Source of the DNA: Solwaraspora sp. WMMD791
Lineage (GTDB): Bacteria; Actinomycetota; Actinomycetes; Mycobacteriales; Micromonosporaceae
NCBI RefSeq assembly: GCF_029581195.1
Contig: NZ_CP120737.1
Coordinates: 2,356,001 to 2,420,000, forward strand
Length of the DNA stretch: 64,000 bases
Direction: 5' to 3'
Positions within the stretch are counted from its first letter, which is position 1; each line of letters starts with the position of its first letter. This document shows positions 8,344 through 17,604 of the stretch, piece after piece. A program made the translations under genes and the position numbers. The notes beneath the pieces are model-generated. The model was not told the DNA's origin. It worked only from the letters and a program-made list of their open reading frames with translations, and did no database searches.

Positions 8344-9471
8344 TCAGCGTACCGACGAGGTGACGAACGGCGGCGTGACCACCTCCATCGGTGCCCGCCG
8401 CCCGCGCACGTCGACCTGGACCTCGACCCCGGCGGCGCTCACCGCCGCCGTGTCCAGCAGCGCCAGCCCGATGCCGACCTTGCCGGTCGGGGAGAACGTG
8501 CCGCTGGTCACCTCGCCGACGGGTACGTCGTCGCGCAGCACCGCCATCCCCGGCCGGGGAATCGCCCGCTGCGTCGCGCGCAGCCCCCACAGCAGCCGGG
8601 ACGGCCCGGCCTGCTTCTCCGCCAGCAGCGGCACGCGGCCCCAGAACTGTGGCTTGCGCCAGCCCACCGCCCAGCCCAGCCGCGCCTGGACCGGGGTGAT
8701 CCGCGGGGTCAGGTCCTGGCCGTGCAGGGCGTAACCCATCTCGGTGCGCAGCGTGTCGCGGGCGGCCAGGCCGCAGGCGCGCACCGGCACCGGGGCGTCG
8801 GCTGCCAGCACCGCGTCCCACACCTGCCCGGCCTGCGCCACCGGCACCACCAGTTCGTAGCCGTGCTCGCCGGTGTACCCCGTCCGGCAGACCACCACCT
8901 CGGCGCCGGCGAGCCGGCCGGTGACGAAGCTCATGTACGCGTGCCCGGTCGGCAGCCCCAGCCCGGCCAGGAGGTCGGCACTGGCCGGACCCTGCACCGC
9001 CAGGACGGCATGGTCGGTGTGTTCATTGGTGACGGTGATCCCGCCAGGGGCGGCGGCCCGGAGCCGGTCGACCACGGTGGCGGTGTTCGCCGCGTTGGGG
9101 ATCAGGAAAACGTGGTCGTCGGCGTACCGGTAGGCGATGATGTCGTCGATGACACCGCCGGTGTCCTCGTCGCAGCAGAGGGTGTACTGGGCCGCCCCGG
9201 CCGTGATCCGGTCGAGATCGTTGCTCAGACACGTGTTGACGAAGGTGACCGCGTCCGGGCCGGTGATCCGGGCCTTGCCGAGGTGCGACACGTCGAACAG
9301 ACCGACCGCGCCGCGGACCGACTCGTGCTCCCGCAGCACGCCACCGCCGGCGTACTCCAGTGGCATCTGCCAACCGCCGAACTCCGCGAACTTCGCGCCG
9401 AGGGCGACGTGCCGGTCATGCAGGGGCGACCGGCGCGGGGTGCCGCCGCCGGTCGAGGTCAGCTCGGTCAT
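8344..9471 (-). CDS. gcvT: Aminomethyltransferase, glycine cleavage T-protein
   Basis: A 375-residue tetrahydrofolate-dependent aminomethyltransferase. It takes the aminomethyl group from lipoyl-H protein and releases ammonia and methylene-THF. Motifs include [43 protein letters not shown] (folate site) and the C-terminal [20 protein letters not shown]. The start MTELTSTGG at 9471 matches family length and follows a -10 box at leaderless spacing; the frame runs on upstream to 9615 without support. It is divergent from pepA. The lipoate it depends on is made by lipB/lipA in this window. Confidence 0.95.
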   Translation of the reverse strand: MTELTSTGGGTPRRSPLHDRHVALGAKFAEFGGWQMPLEYAGGGVLREHESVRGAVGLFDVSHLGKARITGPDAVTFVNTCLSNDLDRITAGAAQYTLCCDEDTGGVIDDIIAYRYADDHVFLIPNAANTATVVDRLRAAAPGGITVTNEHTDHAVLAVQGPASADLLAGLGLPTGHAYMSFVTGRLAGAEVVVCRTGYTGEHGYELVVPVAQAGQVWDAVLAADAPVPVRACGLAARDTLRTEMGYALHGQDLTPRITPVQARLGWAVGWRKPQFWGRVPLLAEKQAGPSRLLWGLRATQRAIPRPGMAVLRDDVPVGEVTSGTFSPTGKVGIGLALLDTAAVSAAGVEVQVDVRGRRAPMEVVTPPFVTSSVR

Positions 9472-9478
9472 AGGTCGC

Positions 9479-9484
9479 AACTTA
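9479..9484 (-). promoter_or_regulatory. -10 box of leaderless transcript (gcvT)
   Basis: On the minus strand TAAGTT stands seven bases before the ATG at 9471, with no ribosome-binding site in between. Confidence 0.55.
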
Positions 9485-9605
9485 CCGGCGGCCCCGGCTG
9501 TGGTTAGCATCGGCGGGACATCACCCCGTCCGGCGATCATGTGGCGCCGGAGACCGACCCGCTGGCCGCTCACGAATCGGCCGGCCCTGCCGCCGGAGAC
9601 GCCGA

Positions 9606-11189
9606 GTGACATCATCCACCACCACCCTGGACCTGGTCGACACCGATCCCGCCGAGCTGGCCGTCGACGCGCTCGTCATCGGCGTACACAGTCAGGACCG
9701 GTCCGACGCCGATCAGGGCGACCCCGCGGCGGGGCCCGCCCTGCTGCTGGCGACCGGGGCGGAGAGCATCGCCGTCGCCTTCGAGGGCCGGCTGACGCAG
9801 ACCCTCGCGCTGCTCGGGGCGACCGGCGCGGCCGGTGAGGTGATCAAACTCGCCACGCTCGGCACGGTGGGTCCGCCGCTGCTGGTCGCGGTCGGGCTCG
9901 GCCCGGAGCCGGTCGGGGCGGCACCGGCCGCCGAGACGCTACGGCGGGCGGCGGCGGCAGCGGTCCGGGCGCTCGCCGGCACCTCGCGGGTCGCTCTGGC
10001 CCTGCCGGTGCCCGACGACGCCGACGGGCCGGCGGCGCTGCGTGCGGTCGCCGAGGGTGCCCTGCTGGGCAGCTACCGGTTCGCCGGCTACAAGACGGGG
10101 CCGCAGCCGGGGCGGCGGGCCCCGGTGGCGTCGGTGGTGGTGCACGTGACGGACGCCGGCGACGCGGCGGCGCAGGCCGAGGTGGCCCGCGCGAGGGCCG
10201 TGACGGCTGCCGTGGTCGCCTGCCGGGACTGGGTCAACGCCGCGCCGAACGAGTTGCGGCCACCGCAGTTCGCCGAGTCGGTCCGGGCGGCGGCCGACGC
10301 CGCCGGGCTGACCGTCGAGGTCCTCGACGAGCAGGCGCTGGCCGACGGCGGGTACGGCGGCATCCTGGCCGTCGGTGGCGGTTCCGCCGCCGCGCCCCGG
10401 CTGGTGGTGCTCTCCTACACGCCGCCGGGCGGCGCCGGGCCGGACGCGCCCCGGGTGGCGCTGGTCGGCAAGGGCATCACCTTCGACACCGGTGGTGTGT
10501 CGATCAAACCCGCCCAGGGCATGTGGGAGATGAAGTCGGACATGGCCGGCGCGGCGGCGGTCGGTGCGGCGATGCTGGCGATCGCGGCGCTGCGGCCCGC
10601 CGTGGCGGTCACCGCCTATCTACCGATGGCGGAGAACATGCCTTCGGGTACGGCGTACCGGCCCGGCGACGTGGTCACCATGTTCAACGGCAAGCGGGTG
10701 GAGGTGCTCAACACCGACGCCGAGGGCCGGATGGTGCTCGCCGACGCGATGGCGCGGGCCTGCGCCGACGGTTGCGACTACCTGTTGGAGACGTCGACGC
10801 TGACCGGCGGCCAGGTGGTGGCGCTCGGCAAGCGGATCGCCGGGGTGATGGGCAGCACCGAGCTGTGTGAGCGGGTCCGCGTCGGCGGCGAGGTGACCGG
10901 TGAGCCGATGTGGCCGATGCCGCTGCCCGACGACGTACGCAAGGGCATGGAGTCGGAGGTGGCCGACATCTGCCAGGTGAACTCGTCGATGGACCGGGCC
11001 GGCCACATGCTGCAGGGCGGGGTGTTCCTGCGGGAGTTCGTGTCCGACGGGGTGGCCTGGGCGCACCTGGACGTGGCCGGGCCGGCGTACCACTCCGGGG
11101 AGCCGACCGGTCACTGGAGCAAGGGTGGCACCGGTGTGCCGGTGCGGACGCTGGTGCAGGTGGTGGAGGACATCGCGGCGAACGGCTGA
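9606..11189 (+). CDS. pepA: Leucyl aminopeptidase (M17)
   Basis: A 527-residue cytosolic M17 aminopeptidase that removes N-terminal residues from peptides using two metal ions. The signature [14 protein letters not shown] is present, as are the metal ligands in [16 protein letters not shown] and the [11 protein letters not shown] segment. The N-terminal third is the usual variable domain. The start is GTG at 9606, preceded by GGAGA. It is divergent from gcvT with a 134-bp gap and ends in a strong hairpin. The length is typical. Confidence 0.95.
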   Translation: MTSSTTTLDLVDTDPAELAVDALVIGVHSQDRSDADQGDPAAGPALLLATGAESIAVAFEGRLTQTLALLGATGAAGEVIKLATLGTVGPPLLVAVGLGPEPVGAAPAAETLRRAAAAAVRALAGTSRVALALPVPDDADGPAALRAVAEGALLGSYRFAGYKTGPQPGRRAPVASVVVHVTDAGDAAAQAEVARARAVTAAVVACRDWVNAAPNELRPPQFAESVRAAADAAGLTVEVLDEQALADGGYGGILAVGGGSAAAPRLVVLSYTPPGGAGPDAPRVALVGKGITFDTGGVSIKPAQGMWEMKSDMAGAAAVGAAMLAIAALRPAVAVTAYLPMAENMPSGTAYRPGDVVTMFNGKRVEVLNTDAEGRMVLADAMARACADGCDYLLETSTLTGGQVVALGKRIAGVMGSTELCERVRVGGEVTGEPMWPMPLPDDVRKGMESEVADICQVNSSMDRAGHMLQGGVFLREFVSDGVAWAHLDVAGPAYHSGEPTGHWSKGGTGVPVRTLVQVVEDIAANG

Positions 11190-11194
11190 GGGCG

Positions 11195-11232
11195 GGCCGG
11201 GCGCGGACCGGTAGACCGGTCCGCGCCCGGCC
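11195..11232 (+). terminator. pepA terminator hairpin
   Basis: An 18-bp perfect inverted repeat (arms 11195-11212 and 11215-11232, two-base spacer) begins five bases after the pepA stop codon. There is no U-tract. Confidence 0.75.
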
Positions 11233-11243
11233 GCAACCGACGA

Positions 11244-11300
11244 GCGGGGTTCAGCCGGAACCGACCGGCGGGGTTCAGCCCCGGTCCGCGGGGTTCAGCC
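11244..11300. repeat. Three spaced copies of GCGGGGTTCAGCC
   Basis: Identical 13-mers start at 11244, 11268 and 11288 with similar flanks (CCGGAACCGACCG or CCCGGTC). The third copy contains the TGA stop of the minus-strand gene at 11295, so the array is a 3'-end duplication of that gene. Confidence 0.8.
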
Positions 11301-11621
11301 CCGGTCGGCGCGTTTGCGCCGCTCGTTGAAGTCGCGCATCCGCTGCGGGTAGCCGACCAGCGCCACGTCGTAGATCGGGATCGCCATCTTGTGGGCGAAC
11401 CGGCGGGCGGCCTCGGGGCCGTCGACCCGGCGGCGGGTCCACTCACCGTCGTGGGCGATGAGCATCACGGTCGTCTCGGTCACCGTGGTACGCGGCTCGA
11501 TGAACGCCTCCACACCCCGGCGGCTGCGGATGAACTCCTCGAGATGGCCGAGGTCGGCACGATTCGCCGGCCGTCCTCCCGGCGCCTGACTCGACTGCTT
11601 GCGCCGACGGAACCACGCCAC
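11295..11621 (-). CDS. Conserved hypothetical, 108 aa
   Basis: A 108-residue protein starting VAWFRRRKQSSQ (GTG at 11621), chosen because GGGGAGG stands nine bases upstream; the longer frame to 11774 lacks such a site. It has a compact alpha/beta look (EAFIEPRTTVTETTVMLIAHDGEWTRRRV and MAIPIYDVALVGYPQRMRDF) and no membrane segment. Short proteins of this kind occur between pepA and lpdA in other actinomycetes. The function is unknown. Its 3' end has been duplicated into a short array. Confidence 0.75.
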   Translation of the reverse strand: MAWFRRRKQSSQAPGGRPANRADLGHLEEFIRSRRGVEAFIEPRTTVTETTVMLIAHDGEWTRRRVDGPEAARRFAHKMAIPIYDVALVGYPQRMRDFNERRKRADRG

Positions 11622-11857
11622 CGGTGATCGCCTCCCCAACTGTCGTGCGGCCCCGGGGCCGGGCACCGCGACACCGCCCCGAGCGCTCGTGCACATCGAC
11701 CGACACGGCAAGCCTACGTTGCGGCCACGTGTCCTTGGGCACCTCGTTGAGCGTTCAGACACTACAAGTGACAAGATGGCCGGGGAAAGTCTGCCCGTTC
11801 CATGGGACGACGAATGGGACGGCCCTCCTGTGCAGCGACGCGACCTGGGAGTGAACT

Positions 11858-13246
11858 GTGAGTGAGCCGAACGGCGGGACCTTCGACCTGGTCATCCTCG
11901 GCGGCGGTAGTGGCGGCTACGCGGCGGCCCTGCGGGCCGTGCAGCTCGACCTGTCCGTAGCGCTGATCGAGAAGGACAAGGTCGGCGGGACCTGCCTGCA
12001 CCGTGGCTGCATTCCCACCAAGGCGCTGCTGCACGCCGCCGAGGTGGCCGACACCGCGCGGGAGTCGGAACAGTTCGGTGTCAAGGCCGACCTGGTCGGC
12101 ATCGACATGGCCGGCGTGATCAGCTACAAGGACGGCGTGGTCGGGCGGCTGTACAAGGGCCTCCAGGGCATGATCAAGTCCTCGAAGATCACCTACGTGG
12201 CGGGCACCGGCCGGTTGGTCGGGCCGGACACCGTCGAGGTCGACGGGGCCCGGTACACGGGCCGCAACGTGATCCTGGCCACCGGTTCCTACTCGCGCAC
12301 CCTGCCGGGCGTCGAGGTCGACGGTGAGCGGATCCTCACCAGCGAGCACGCGCTGGAGCTGGACCGGGTGCCGACGTCGGCGATCGTGCTCGGCGGCGGG
12401 GTGATCGGCGTCGAGTTCGCCAGCGTCTGGCGGTCCTTCGGCGTCGACGTGACCATCGTCGAGGCGCTCCCCCGGCTGGTCGCGGCCGAGGACGAGGAGT
12501 CGTCGAAGGCGCTGGAGCGGGCGTTCCGCAAGCGCGGCATCGCGTTCAAGACCGGCAAGCCCTTCGAGAAGGTCGAGCGCACCGAGTCCGGCGTCCGGGT
12601 GACCATCGCCGGTGGCGAGACGCTGGAGGCGGAGCTGCTGCTGGTCGCGGTCGGTCGCGGCCCGGTGACGGCCGACGTCGGGTACACCGAGCAGGGTCTG
12701 AAGATGGACCGCGGCTTCGTGCTGACCGACGAGCGGCTGCGGACCAACCTGCCGAACGTCTACGCCGTCGGTGACATCGTCCCGGGGCTGCAGCTCGCGC
12801 ACCGCGGGTTCCAGCAGGGCATCTTCGTCGCCGAGGAGATCGCCGGGCGCAACCCGGCGGTCATCGACGAGAATGGCATTCCCCGGGTCACCTACTCGGA
12901 CCCGGAGCTCGCCTCGGTGGGGTTGACCGAGGCGAAGGCCAAGGAGCAGTACGGGGCTGACAAGATCAAGACGTACAACTACAACCTCGGCGGCAACGGC
13001 AAGAGCCAGATCCTCAAGACCACCGGTTTCGTCAAGCTGGTCCGGGTCGTCGACGGCCCGGTCGTCGGCCTGCACCTGGTGGGCGCCCGGGTCGGCGAGC
13101 TGATCGGCGAGGCGCAGCTGATCTACAACTGGGAGGCCGACCCGGCCGACGTCGCACCACTCGTGCACGCCCACCCGACCCAGGGCGAGGCACTCGGCGA
13201 GGCCCACCTGGCCCTGGCCGGCAAGCCGCTGCACGCCCACGCCTGA
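11858..13246 (+). CDS. lpdA: Dihydrolipoamide dehydrogenase (E3)
   Basis: A 462-residue FAD-dependent E3 that reoxidises dihydrolipoyl groups with NAD+. The N-terminal FAD fold is VILGGGSGGYAAALRA, the redox disulfide is in GGTCLHRGCIPTKALLHAAE, and the NAD fold is IVLGGGVIGVEFASVW. The second FAD contact is YAVGDIVPG, and the catalytic His is in HAHPTQGEALGEAH. The start is GTG at 11858, behind GGGAG. The next gene, 19 bp downstream, encodes the E2 partner, so the two form an operon for the 2-oxoacid dehydrogenase complexes; E3 also serves glycine cleavage. Confidence 0.96.
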   Translation: MSEPNGGTFDLVILGGGSGGYAAALRAVQLDLSVALIEKDKVGGTCLHRGCIPTKALLHAAEVADTARESEQFGVKADLVGIDMAGVISYKDGVVGRLYKGLQGMIKSSKITYVAGTGRLVGPDTVEVDGARYTGRNVILATGSYSRTLPGVEVDGERILTSEHALELDRVPTSAIVLGGGVIGVEFASVWRSFGVDVTIVEALPRLVAAEDEESSKALERAFRKRGIAFKTGKPFEKVERTESGVRVTIAGGETLEAELLLVAVGRGPVTADVGYTEQGLKMDRGFVLTDERLRTNLPNVYAVGDIVPGLQLAHRGFQQGIFVAEEIAGRNPAVIDENGIPRVTYSDPELASVGLTEAKAKEQYGADKIKTYNYNLGGNGKSQILKTTGFVKLVRVVDGPVVGLHLVGARVGELIGEAQLIYNWEADPADVAPLVHAHPTQGEALGEAHLALAGKPLHAHA

Positions 13247-13265
13247 CTAGAGGAGTCTTGTAGAT

Positions 13266-15056
13266 ATGCCGGTATCGGTCACCATGCCCCGGCTCGGCGA
13301 GAGCGTCACCGAGGGCACCGTCACCCGCTGGTTGAAGCAGGAAGGCGACCGGGTCGAGGTCGACGAGCCGCTGCTGGAGGTCTCCACCGACAAGGTCGAC
13401 ACCGAGATCCCCTCACCCGCCGCCGGTGTGCTCAGCCGGATCGTGGTGAGTGAGGACGAGACCGCCGAGGTGGGCAGCGAGCTGGCGGTCATCGCCGGGG
13501 AGGGCGAGAGCGACGGGCAGAGCACGTCCGAGCCGGCCGCGCAGGCCGAACCGGAGCCCGAGCCGGAGCAGCCGGCCGCGCAGCCGCAGACCGCGCAGCC
13601 GCAGGCCACGTCGGCACCGGCCGCGCCGGCACCGGCCGCTGGTGGCGATGCCACCCCGGTCACGATGCCGGCGCTGGGTGAGAGCGTCACCGAGGGTACG
13701 GTGACCCGCTGGCTCAAGCAGGTCGGCGACTCGGTGGAGGTCGACGAGCCGCTGCTGGAGGTCTCCACCGACAAGGTCGACACCGAGATCCCCTCACCGG
13801 TCGCCGGCACGCTGCTCGAGATCAAGGTGGCCGAGGACGACACCGCCGACGTCGGTGCCGCGCTCGCCCTGATCGGCAGCCCGTCCGGTGCCGCCACGCC
13901 GGCCGAGCAGCCACCTGCCGCACCGCAGCCGCAGGCCGAGCCCGAGCCGACCCCGGCCGCCGAGCCCGCGCCCGAGCCGGCGGCCCAGGCGGGCGCTTCC
14001 TACGCCAGCCCGGCACCGGCAGCCGAGACCGCCGCCGCGCCGGCACCGACCGGACCGACCGGACCGCCCGCACCGCAGGCCCCGCCGGCACCGGCCGCCG
14101 GGTCGGCGAACGCCAGCGCCAACGGCGACGGCGGTGGTTACGTCACCCCGCTGGTGCGCAAGCTCGCCGCCGAGCAGGGCGTGAACCTGGCCGACGTACG
14201 GGGCACCGGCGTCGGTGGGCGGATCCGCAAGCAGGACGTGCTGGCGGCCGCCGAGGCGGCCCGGGCGGCCGCCGCGCAGCCGGCGGCACCGGCAGCAGCC
14301 GCGCCAGCGGCCAAGCCGGAGCCGAGCCCGCTGCGCGGCCGGACCGAGAAGATGACCCGCACGCGGAGCGTCATCGCCAAGCGGATGTACGAGTCGCTGC
14401 AGAGCTCGGCCCAGCTGACCACGGTGGTCGAGGTCGATGTCACCAAGATCGCCCGGCTGCGGGCCAAGGTGAAGGCCGACTTCCAGGCCAAGCACGGCGT
14501 CAAGCTGTCCTTCCTGCCGTTCTTCGCGCTCGCCGCGGTGGAGGCGCTGCGTACCTACCCGGTGGTCAACGCCTCGATCGACATGCAGGCCGGCACCATC
14601 ACCTACCCGGAGGGCGAGCACCTGGGCATCGCCGTGGACACCGATCGGGGCCTGCTGGTCCCGGTGATCCGCGACGCCGGGGACCTCAACCTCGGAGGGC
14701 TGGCCCGGCGGATCGCCGACGTGGCCGAGCGGACCCGGACCAACAAGATCGGCCCGGACGAGCTGTCCGGGGCGACGTTCACCCTGACCAACACCGGCAG
14801 CCGGGGCGCGCTGTTCGACACCCCGATCGTCCCGTCGCCGCAGGCGGCGATCCTGGGCACCGGGGCGGTGGTCAAGCGGGCCGCCGTCGTCACCGATCCG
14901 GAGCTCGGTGAGGTGATCGCACCACGGTCGATGGTCTTCCTGGCGTTGTCCTACGACCACCGACTGGTCGACGGCGCGGACGCCGCCCGCTTCCTCACGG
15001 CGGTCAAGGACCGGCTGGAGTCCGGCGCGTTCGAAGGCGAGCTGGGCCTGTCCTGA
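13266..15056 (+). CDS. sucB: 2-Oxoacid dehydrogenase E2 with two lipoyl domains
   Basis: A 596-residue acyltransferase core of the pyruvate/2-oxoglutarate dehydrogenase complexes. Two lipoyl domains, each with [12 protein letters not shown], carry the lipoylated Lys at residues 43 and 170; the two coding copies are nearly identical at DNA level. Ala/Pro/Glu linkers flank them. A peripheral-subunit-binding domain follows ([28 protein letters not shown]), then the catalytic domain ending in [15 protein letters not shown] with the active-site His. It is cotranscribed with lpdA. Actinobacterial E2s of this type usually serve both complexes. Lipoate supply is encoded at 20.8-22.4 kb. Confidence 0.95.
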   Translation: MPVSVTMPRLGESVTEGTVTRWLKQEGDRVEVDEPLLEVSTDKVDTEIPSPAAGVLSRIVVSEDETAEVGSELAVIAGEGESDGQSTSEPAAQAEPEPEPEQPAAQPQTAQPQATSAPAAPAPAAGGDATPVTMPALGESVTEGTVTRWLKQVGDSVEVDEPLLEVSTDKVDTEIPSPVAGTLLEIKVAEDDTADVGAALALIGSPSGAATPAEQPPAAPQPQAEPEPTPAAEPAPEPAAQAGASYASPAPAAETAAAPAPTGPTGPPAPQAPPAPAAGSANASANGDGGGYVTPLVRKLAAEQGVNLADVRGTGVGGRIRKQDVLAAAEAARAAAAQPAAPAAAAPAAKPEPSPLRGRTEKMTRTRSVIAKRMYESLQSSAQLTTVVEVDVTKIARLRAKVKADFQAKHGVKLSFLPFFALAAVEALRTYPVVNASIDMQAGTITYPEGEHLGIAVDTDRGLLVPVIRDAGDLNLGGLARRIADVAERTRTNKIGPDELSGATFTLTNTGSRGALFDTPIVPSPQAAILGTGAVVKRAAVVTDPELGEVIAPRSMVFLALSYDHRLVDGADAARFLTAVKDRLESGAFEGELGLS

Positions 15057-15079
15057 GCACCGTCTGATCCACCGTCACC

Positions 15080-15110
15080 GAGGGCGCCGGCCAGTCTGGC
15101 CGGCGCCCTC
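15080..15110 (+). terminator. sucB operon terminator hairpin
   Basis: GAGGGCGCCGGCCAG (15080-15094) pairs perfectly with CTGGCCGGCGCCCTC (15096-15110), 23 bases after the sucB stop codon. Confidence 0.75.
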
Positions 15111-15269
15111 GCACGTCGTCACCAGCCTTCGACGCGGGCGATCGGCAGCGGTCACCAGCCGGCCGTCAGGCCGACGTACACCTTGATGGGCCACACCGAG
15201 TGTCGCCCGGCCGGCGACGGATCGCGCCTACCCGCATCCGCCGGCGGCCCAATAGGCGAAGATGTCGGT

Positions 15270-16172
15270 ATGCGCATCCTTTTGGCCGGCGCGTCCGGCT
15301 TCCTCGGCACCCGGCTCGCGGCCCGGCTGCGCGCCGACGGGCACGACACCGTGCAGCTGGTGCGCCGACCGGCGCGCGGCCCGGCGGAGGTCACCTGGTC
15401 GCCGTCGTCGGGGCAGCTCGACCCGGCGGCGTTCGACGGCGTCCGGGCGGTGATCAACCTGGCCGGGGCCGGAGTGGGCGACAAGCGGTGGACCGACAGC
15501 TACAAGGCGTTGATCCGGTCCAGCCGGGTGGACAGCACCGGTACGCTCGCCACCGCCATCGCCGCGCTGCCGGCGACCGACCGGCCCGCCGTACTGCTGA
15601 ACTCCTCCGCCGTCGGCTGGTACGGCGACACCGGCGACCAGCCCGTCGAGGAGGACGCCCCGGCCGGGGAGGGTTTCCTGTCCGACGTTGCCCGGGTCTG
15701 GGAAGCGGCGACCCGACCGGCGGAGGACGCCGGGGTACGGGTGGTACGGCTACGGACCGGGCTGCCGCTGCACCGCGACGGCGGGCTGCTCAAACCGCAG
15801 TTGCTGCCGTTCCGGCTCGGTCTCGGCGGCCGGTTGGGCAGTGGCCGGCAGTGGGTGCCGTGGATCGCGATGCAGGACTGGTTGGCGGCGGTCGTCTTCC
15901 TGCTGGAGCGCGACGACGTCGCTGGGCCGGTCAACGTGGTCGGACCGAATCCGGTGACCAACGCCACGTTCGGCACCGCGCTCGGCGCGGCGGTGCACCG
16001 GCCGGCGGTCATGCCGATTCCGGCGTTCGCGCTGCAGATCGCCCTGGGCGAGTTCGCGGTCGAGGCGCTGCGCAGCAGTCGGGTGCTGCCCGGGGTGTTG
16101 ACCGGGGCCGGCTTCACCTACCGGTACCCGCAGCTGGCAGGGGCGCTACAGGCCGCTCTGCACGACGACTGA
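15270..16172 (+). CDS. TIGR01777-family epimerase (YfcH/SulA-like)
   Basis: A 300-residue NAD(P)-binding extended SDR of the TIGR01777 group. The start MRILLAGASGFLGTRLA contains the dinucleotide motif GASGFLG directly at the N-terminus, which fixes the ATG at 15270; an upstream in-frame ATG at 15183 would add 29 unlikely residues. Family motifs are VINLAGAGVGDKRWTDSYK, LNSSAVGWYGDTG and WVPWIAMQDW. Similar genes sit between E2 and lipB in mycobacteria. The biochemical role is unresolved. Its last 27 bases overlap the convergent LLM oxidoreductase gene. Confidence 0.88.
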   Translation: MRILLAGASGFLGTRLAARLRADGHDTVQLVRRPARGPAEVTWSPSSGQLDPAAFDGVRAVINLAGAGVGDKRWTDSYKALIRSSRVDSTGTLATAIAALPATDRPAVLLNSSAVGWYGDTGDQPVEEDAPAGEGFLSDVARVWEAATRPAEDAGVRVVRLRTGLPLHRDGGLLKPQLLPFRLGLGGRLGSGRQWVPWIAMQDWLAAVVFLLERDDVAGPVNVVGPNPVTNATFGTALGAAVHRPAVMPIPAFALQIALGEFAVEALRSSRVLPGVLTGAGFTYRYPQLAGALQAALHDD

Positions 16173-17201
16173 GCGGCCGGCGGCCAGTGCGGGCAGCAGG
16201 TCGTCGCCGATGGCGGTGACCAGCTCGCCGGTGGCGGCCGGCCCGACGCCCTCGACCATCAGCAACTGCCGGTGCACGCCGGTCGCGGCGGCGCTGGCGG
16301 CCAGCGCCGCCGCACATTCGACGGCGTCGCCGATCGGATGGATTCGCAGCAGCTGGGCGACGTAGGCGTCGAGGTCGCGGTGCGTCGGTGGCGAGCCGTC
16401 GATGCGTACGTACTCCCGGGTGGTGGCCAACCACGGTGGGAGGCCGCGCCGCAGCTGGCGCAGCGCGGCGGACCGGTTGTCGGCGAGCCCGATCAGGTGG
16501 ACCGAGGCGTGCGGCACCGTCGCCGGGTCGTGGCCGTGGTCGGCGGCGACGTCGGCGTACCGGGCCAGCAGCGCGGCCTTGGCGGCGTCATCGTCGTGGA
16601 CGCCGAGCAGCAGGGGCAGCCCCCGGGCAGCGGCGAGGGTGACCGTCGCGGGTGACGTCGCGGCCACCCAGATCGGGACCGGCCGGGCGGGCCGGGGCAC
16701 CACCGGCACCGCACGGAAGTCGAAGAACTCGTCGGCGGCGGCGACCGTCGTCGCACCGGACAGCCAGCGTCGTAGCAGGTCCAGGGAGGTCTCGAAGCCA
16801 TGCTGGTAGCGGTCCAGGCCGGTGCCGAAGACCTCCAGGTCGACCCAGGGCCCGCCACGGGCGACACCGAGCCGGAACCGGCCGCCGGAGACCGTGTCCA
16901 ACAGGACCGCCTCCTCGGCCAGCGCGACCGGGTGCCGGTTGGACAGTACGGCGGCGGCGGTGCCGACGGTGATCCGGTTGGTGGCGCCGAGCAGGTAGCC
17001 GGCCAGGGTGGTGGCCGACGGGCACTGTCCGTAGGTCAGGAAGTGGTGTTCGGCGAGCCACACGCCGCCGAGACCGGCTGCCTCGGCGGCGCGGGCATAG
17101 CCGACGGTGGCCGGCAGTCCGTGGGCCGCCAGCAGGAACAGGTCCACTGCGGGCGGTCGCGGGCCGCCGGCCGCCGGCGAGGTGGTCGGATCAGCAGTCA
17201 C
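16146..17201 (-). CDS. LLM-class flavin-dependent oxidoreductase
   Basis: A 351-residue luciferase-like monooxygenase-fold protein (AAGLGGVWLAEHHF, GTAAAVLSNRHPVALAEEA, LLDTVSGGRFRLGVARGG). Such enzymes use FMN or F420; the substrate is unknown. The GTG start at 17201 overlaps the end of the upstream 130-residue gene by 11 bp, so it is translationally coupled. It forms a three-gene minus-strand unit with that gene and a CooC-like ATPase. F420 use is plausible because an F420-NADP reductase is encoded at 39.3 kb, but sequence alone cannot separate F420 from FMN here. Confidence 0.85.
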   Translation of the reverse strand: MTADPTTSPAAGGPRPPAVDLFLLAAHGLPATVGYARAAEAAGLGGVWLAEHHFLTYGQCPSATTLAGYLLGATNRITVGTAAAVLSNRHPVALAEEAVLLDTVSGGRFRLGVARGGPWVDLEVFGTGLDRYQHGFETSLDLLRRWLSGATTVAAADEFFDFRAVPVVPRPARPVPIWVAATSPATVTLAAARGLPLLLGVHDDDAAKAALLARYADVAADHGHDPATVPHASVHLIGLADNRSAALRQLRRGLPPWLATTREYVRIDGSPPTHRDLDAYVAQLLRIHPIGDAVECAAALAASAAATGVHRQLLMVEGVGPAATGELVTAIGDDLLPALAAGRSVVVQSGL

Positions 17202-17583
17202 GCAGCTCGGGTGACTGGTTGCGGATCTGCGCGACCGGGGAGATGAACCGCTGGTAGGTCTCGCCGCCGACGGCGGAGAGCTTGAAGGCGGCCACCCGGT
17301 GGCAGTTCTGGAAGGCCAGTTTGACGCCGAAGTGCCGCTCCAGGCCGCCCCGGATCGCGTCGCTGGCCAGGGCCCGCAGCAGCTGACCGCGTTCGGCCTC
17401 GCTGGGCGGCGGCACCGCGTGGTCGGCGAACTCGGCCGTGGTGCCCTGGGCCTGGGCGGCCACCTCGGACACCACCGACCAGGCGTACGGCAGGGACTGG
17501 CGTACGCAGTCGACGAACTCGGCGTCGTCGATCTGGCCGGCTTCGGCCCGCTCCAGCAGAGCGGCGGGTACGTCGAGGGACAT
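17191..17583 (-). CDS. Conserved hypothetical, 130 aa
   Basis: A 130-residue soluble protein, MSLDVPAALLERAEAGQIDD at the start, behind a strong GAGGAG site. It is mostly helical (DAEFVDCVRQSLPYAWSVVSEVAAQAQG) with a C-terminal stretch FQNCHRVAAFKLSAVGGETYQ and two further Cys. It is sandwiched between a CooC-like ATPase (21 bp upstream) and the LLM oxidoreductase (overlapping), so all three probably work together. No catalytic motif was recognised and no function can be assigned. Confidence 0.75.
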   Translation of the reverse strand: MSLDVPAALLERAEAGQIDDAEFVDCVRQSLPYAWSVVSEVAAQAQGTTAEFADHAVPPPSEAERGQLLRALASDAIRGGLERHFGVKLAFQNCHRVAAFKLSAVGGETYQRFISPVAQIRNQSPELRDC

Positions 17584-17604
17584 GCTTTCTCCTCACGCAG
17601 ACGG

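Noticed and set aside
9472-9605. Glycine riboswitch ahead of gcvT
   Set aside because: The gap is only 134 bp and shared with pepA; the gcvT -10 sits seven bases before the start, so no leader exists.
11762-13240. Long antisense frame over lpdA
   Set aside because: lpdA is unmistakable on the other strand; the antisense product is low-complexity shadow sequence.
15183-15269. Upstream in-frame ATG for the epimerase gene
   Set aside because: It would add 29 residues before the nucleotide-binding motif that normally starts at residue 3-5 in this family.
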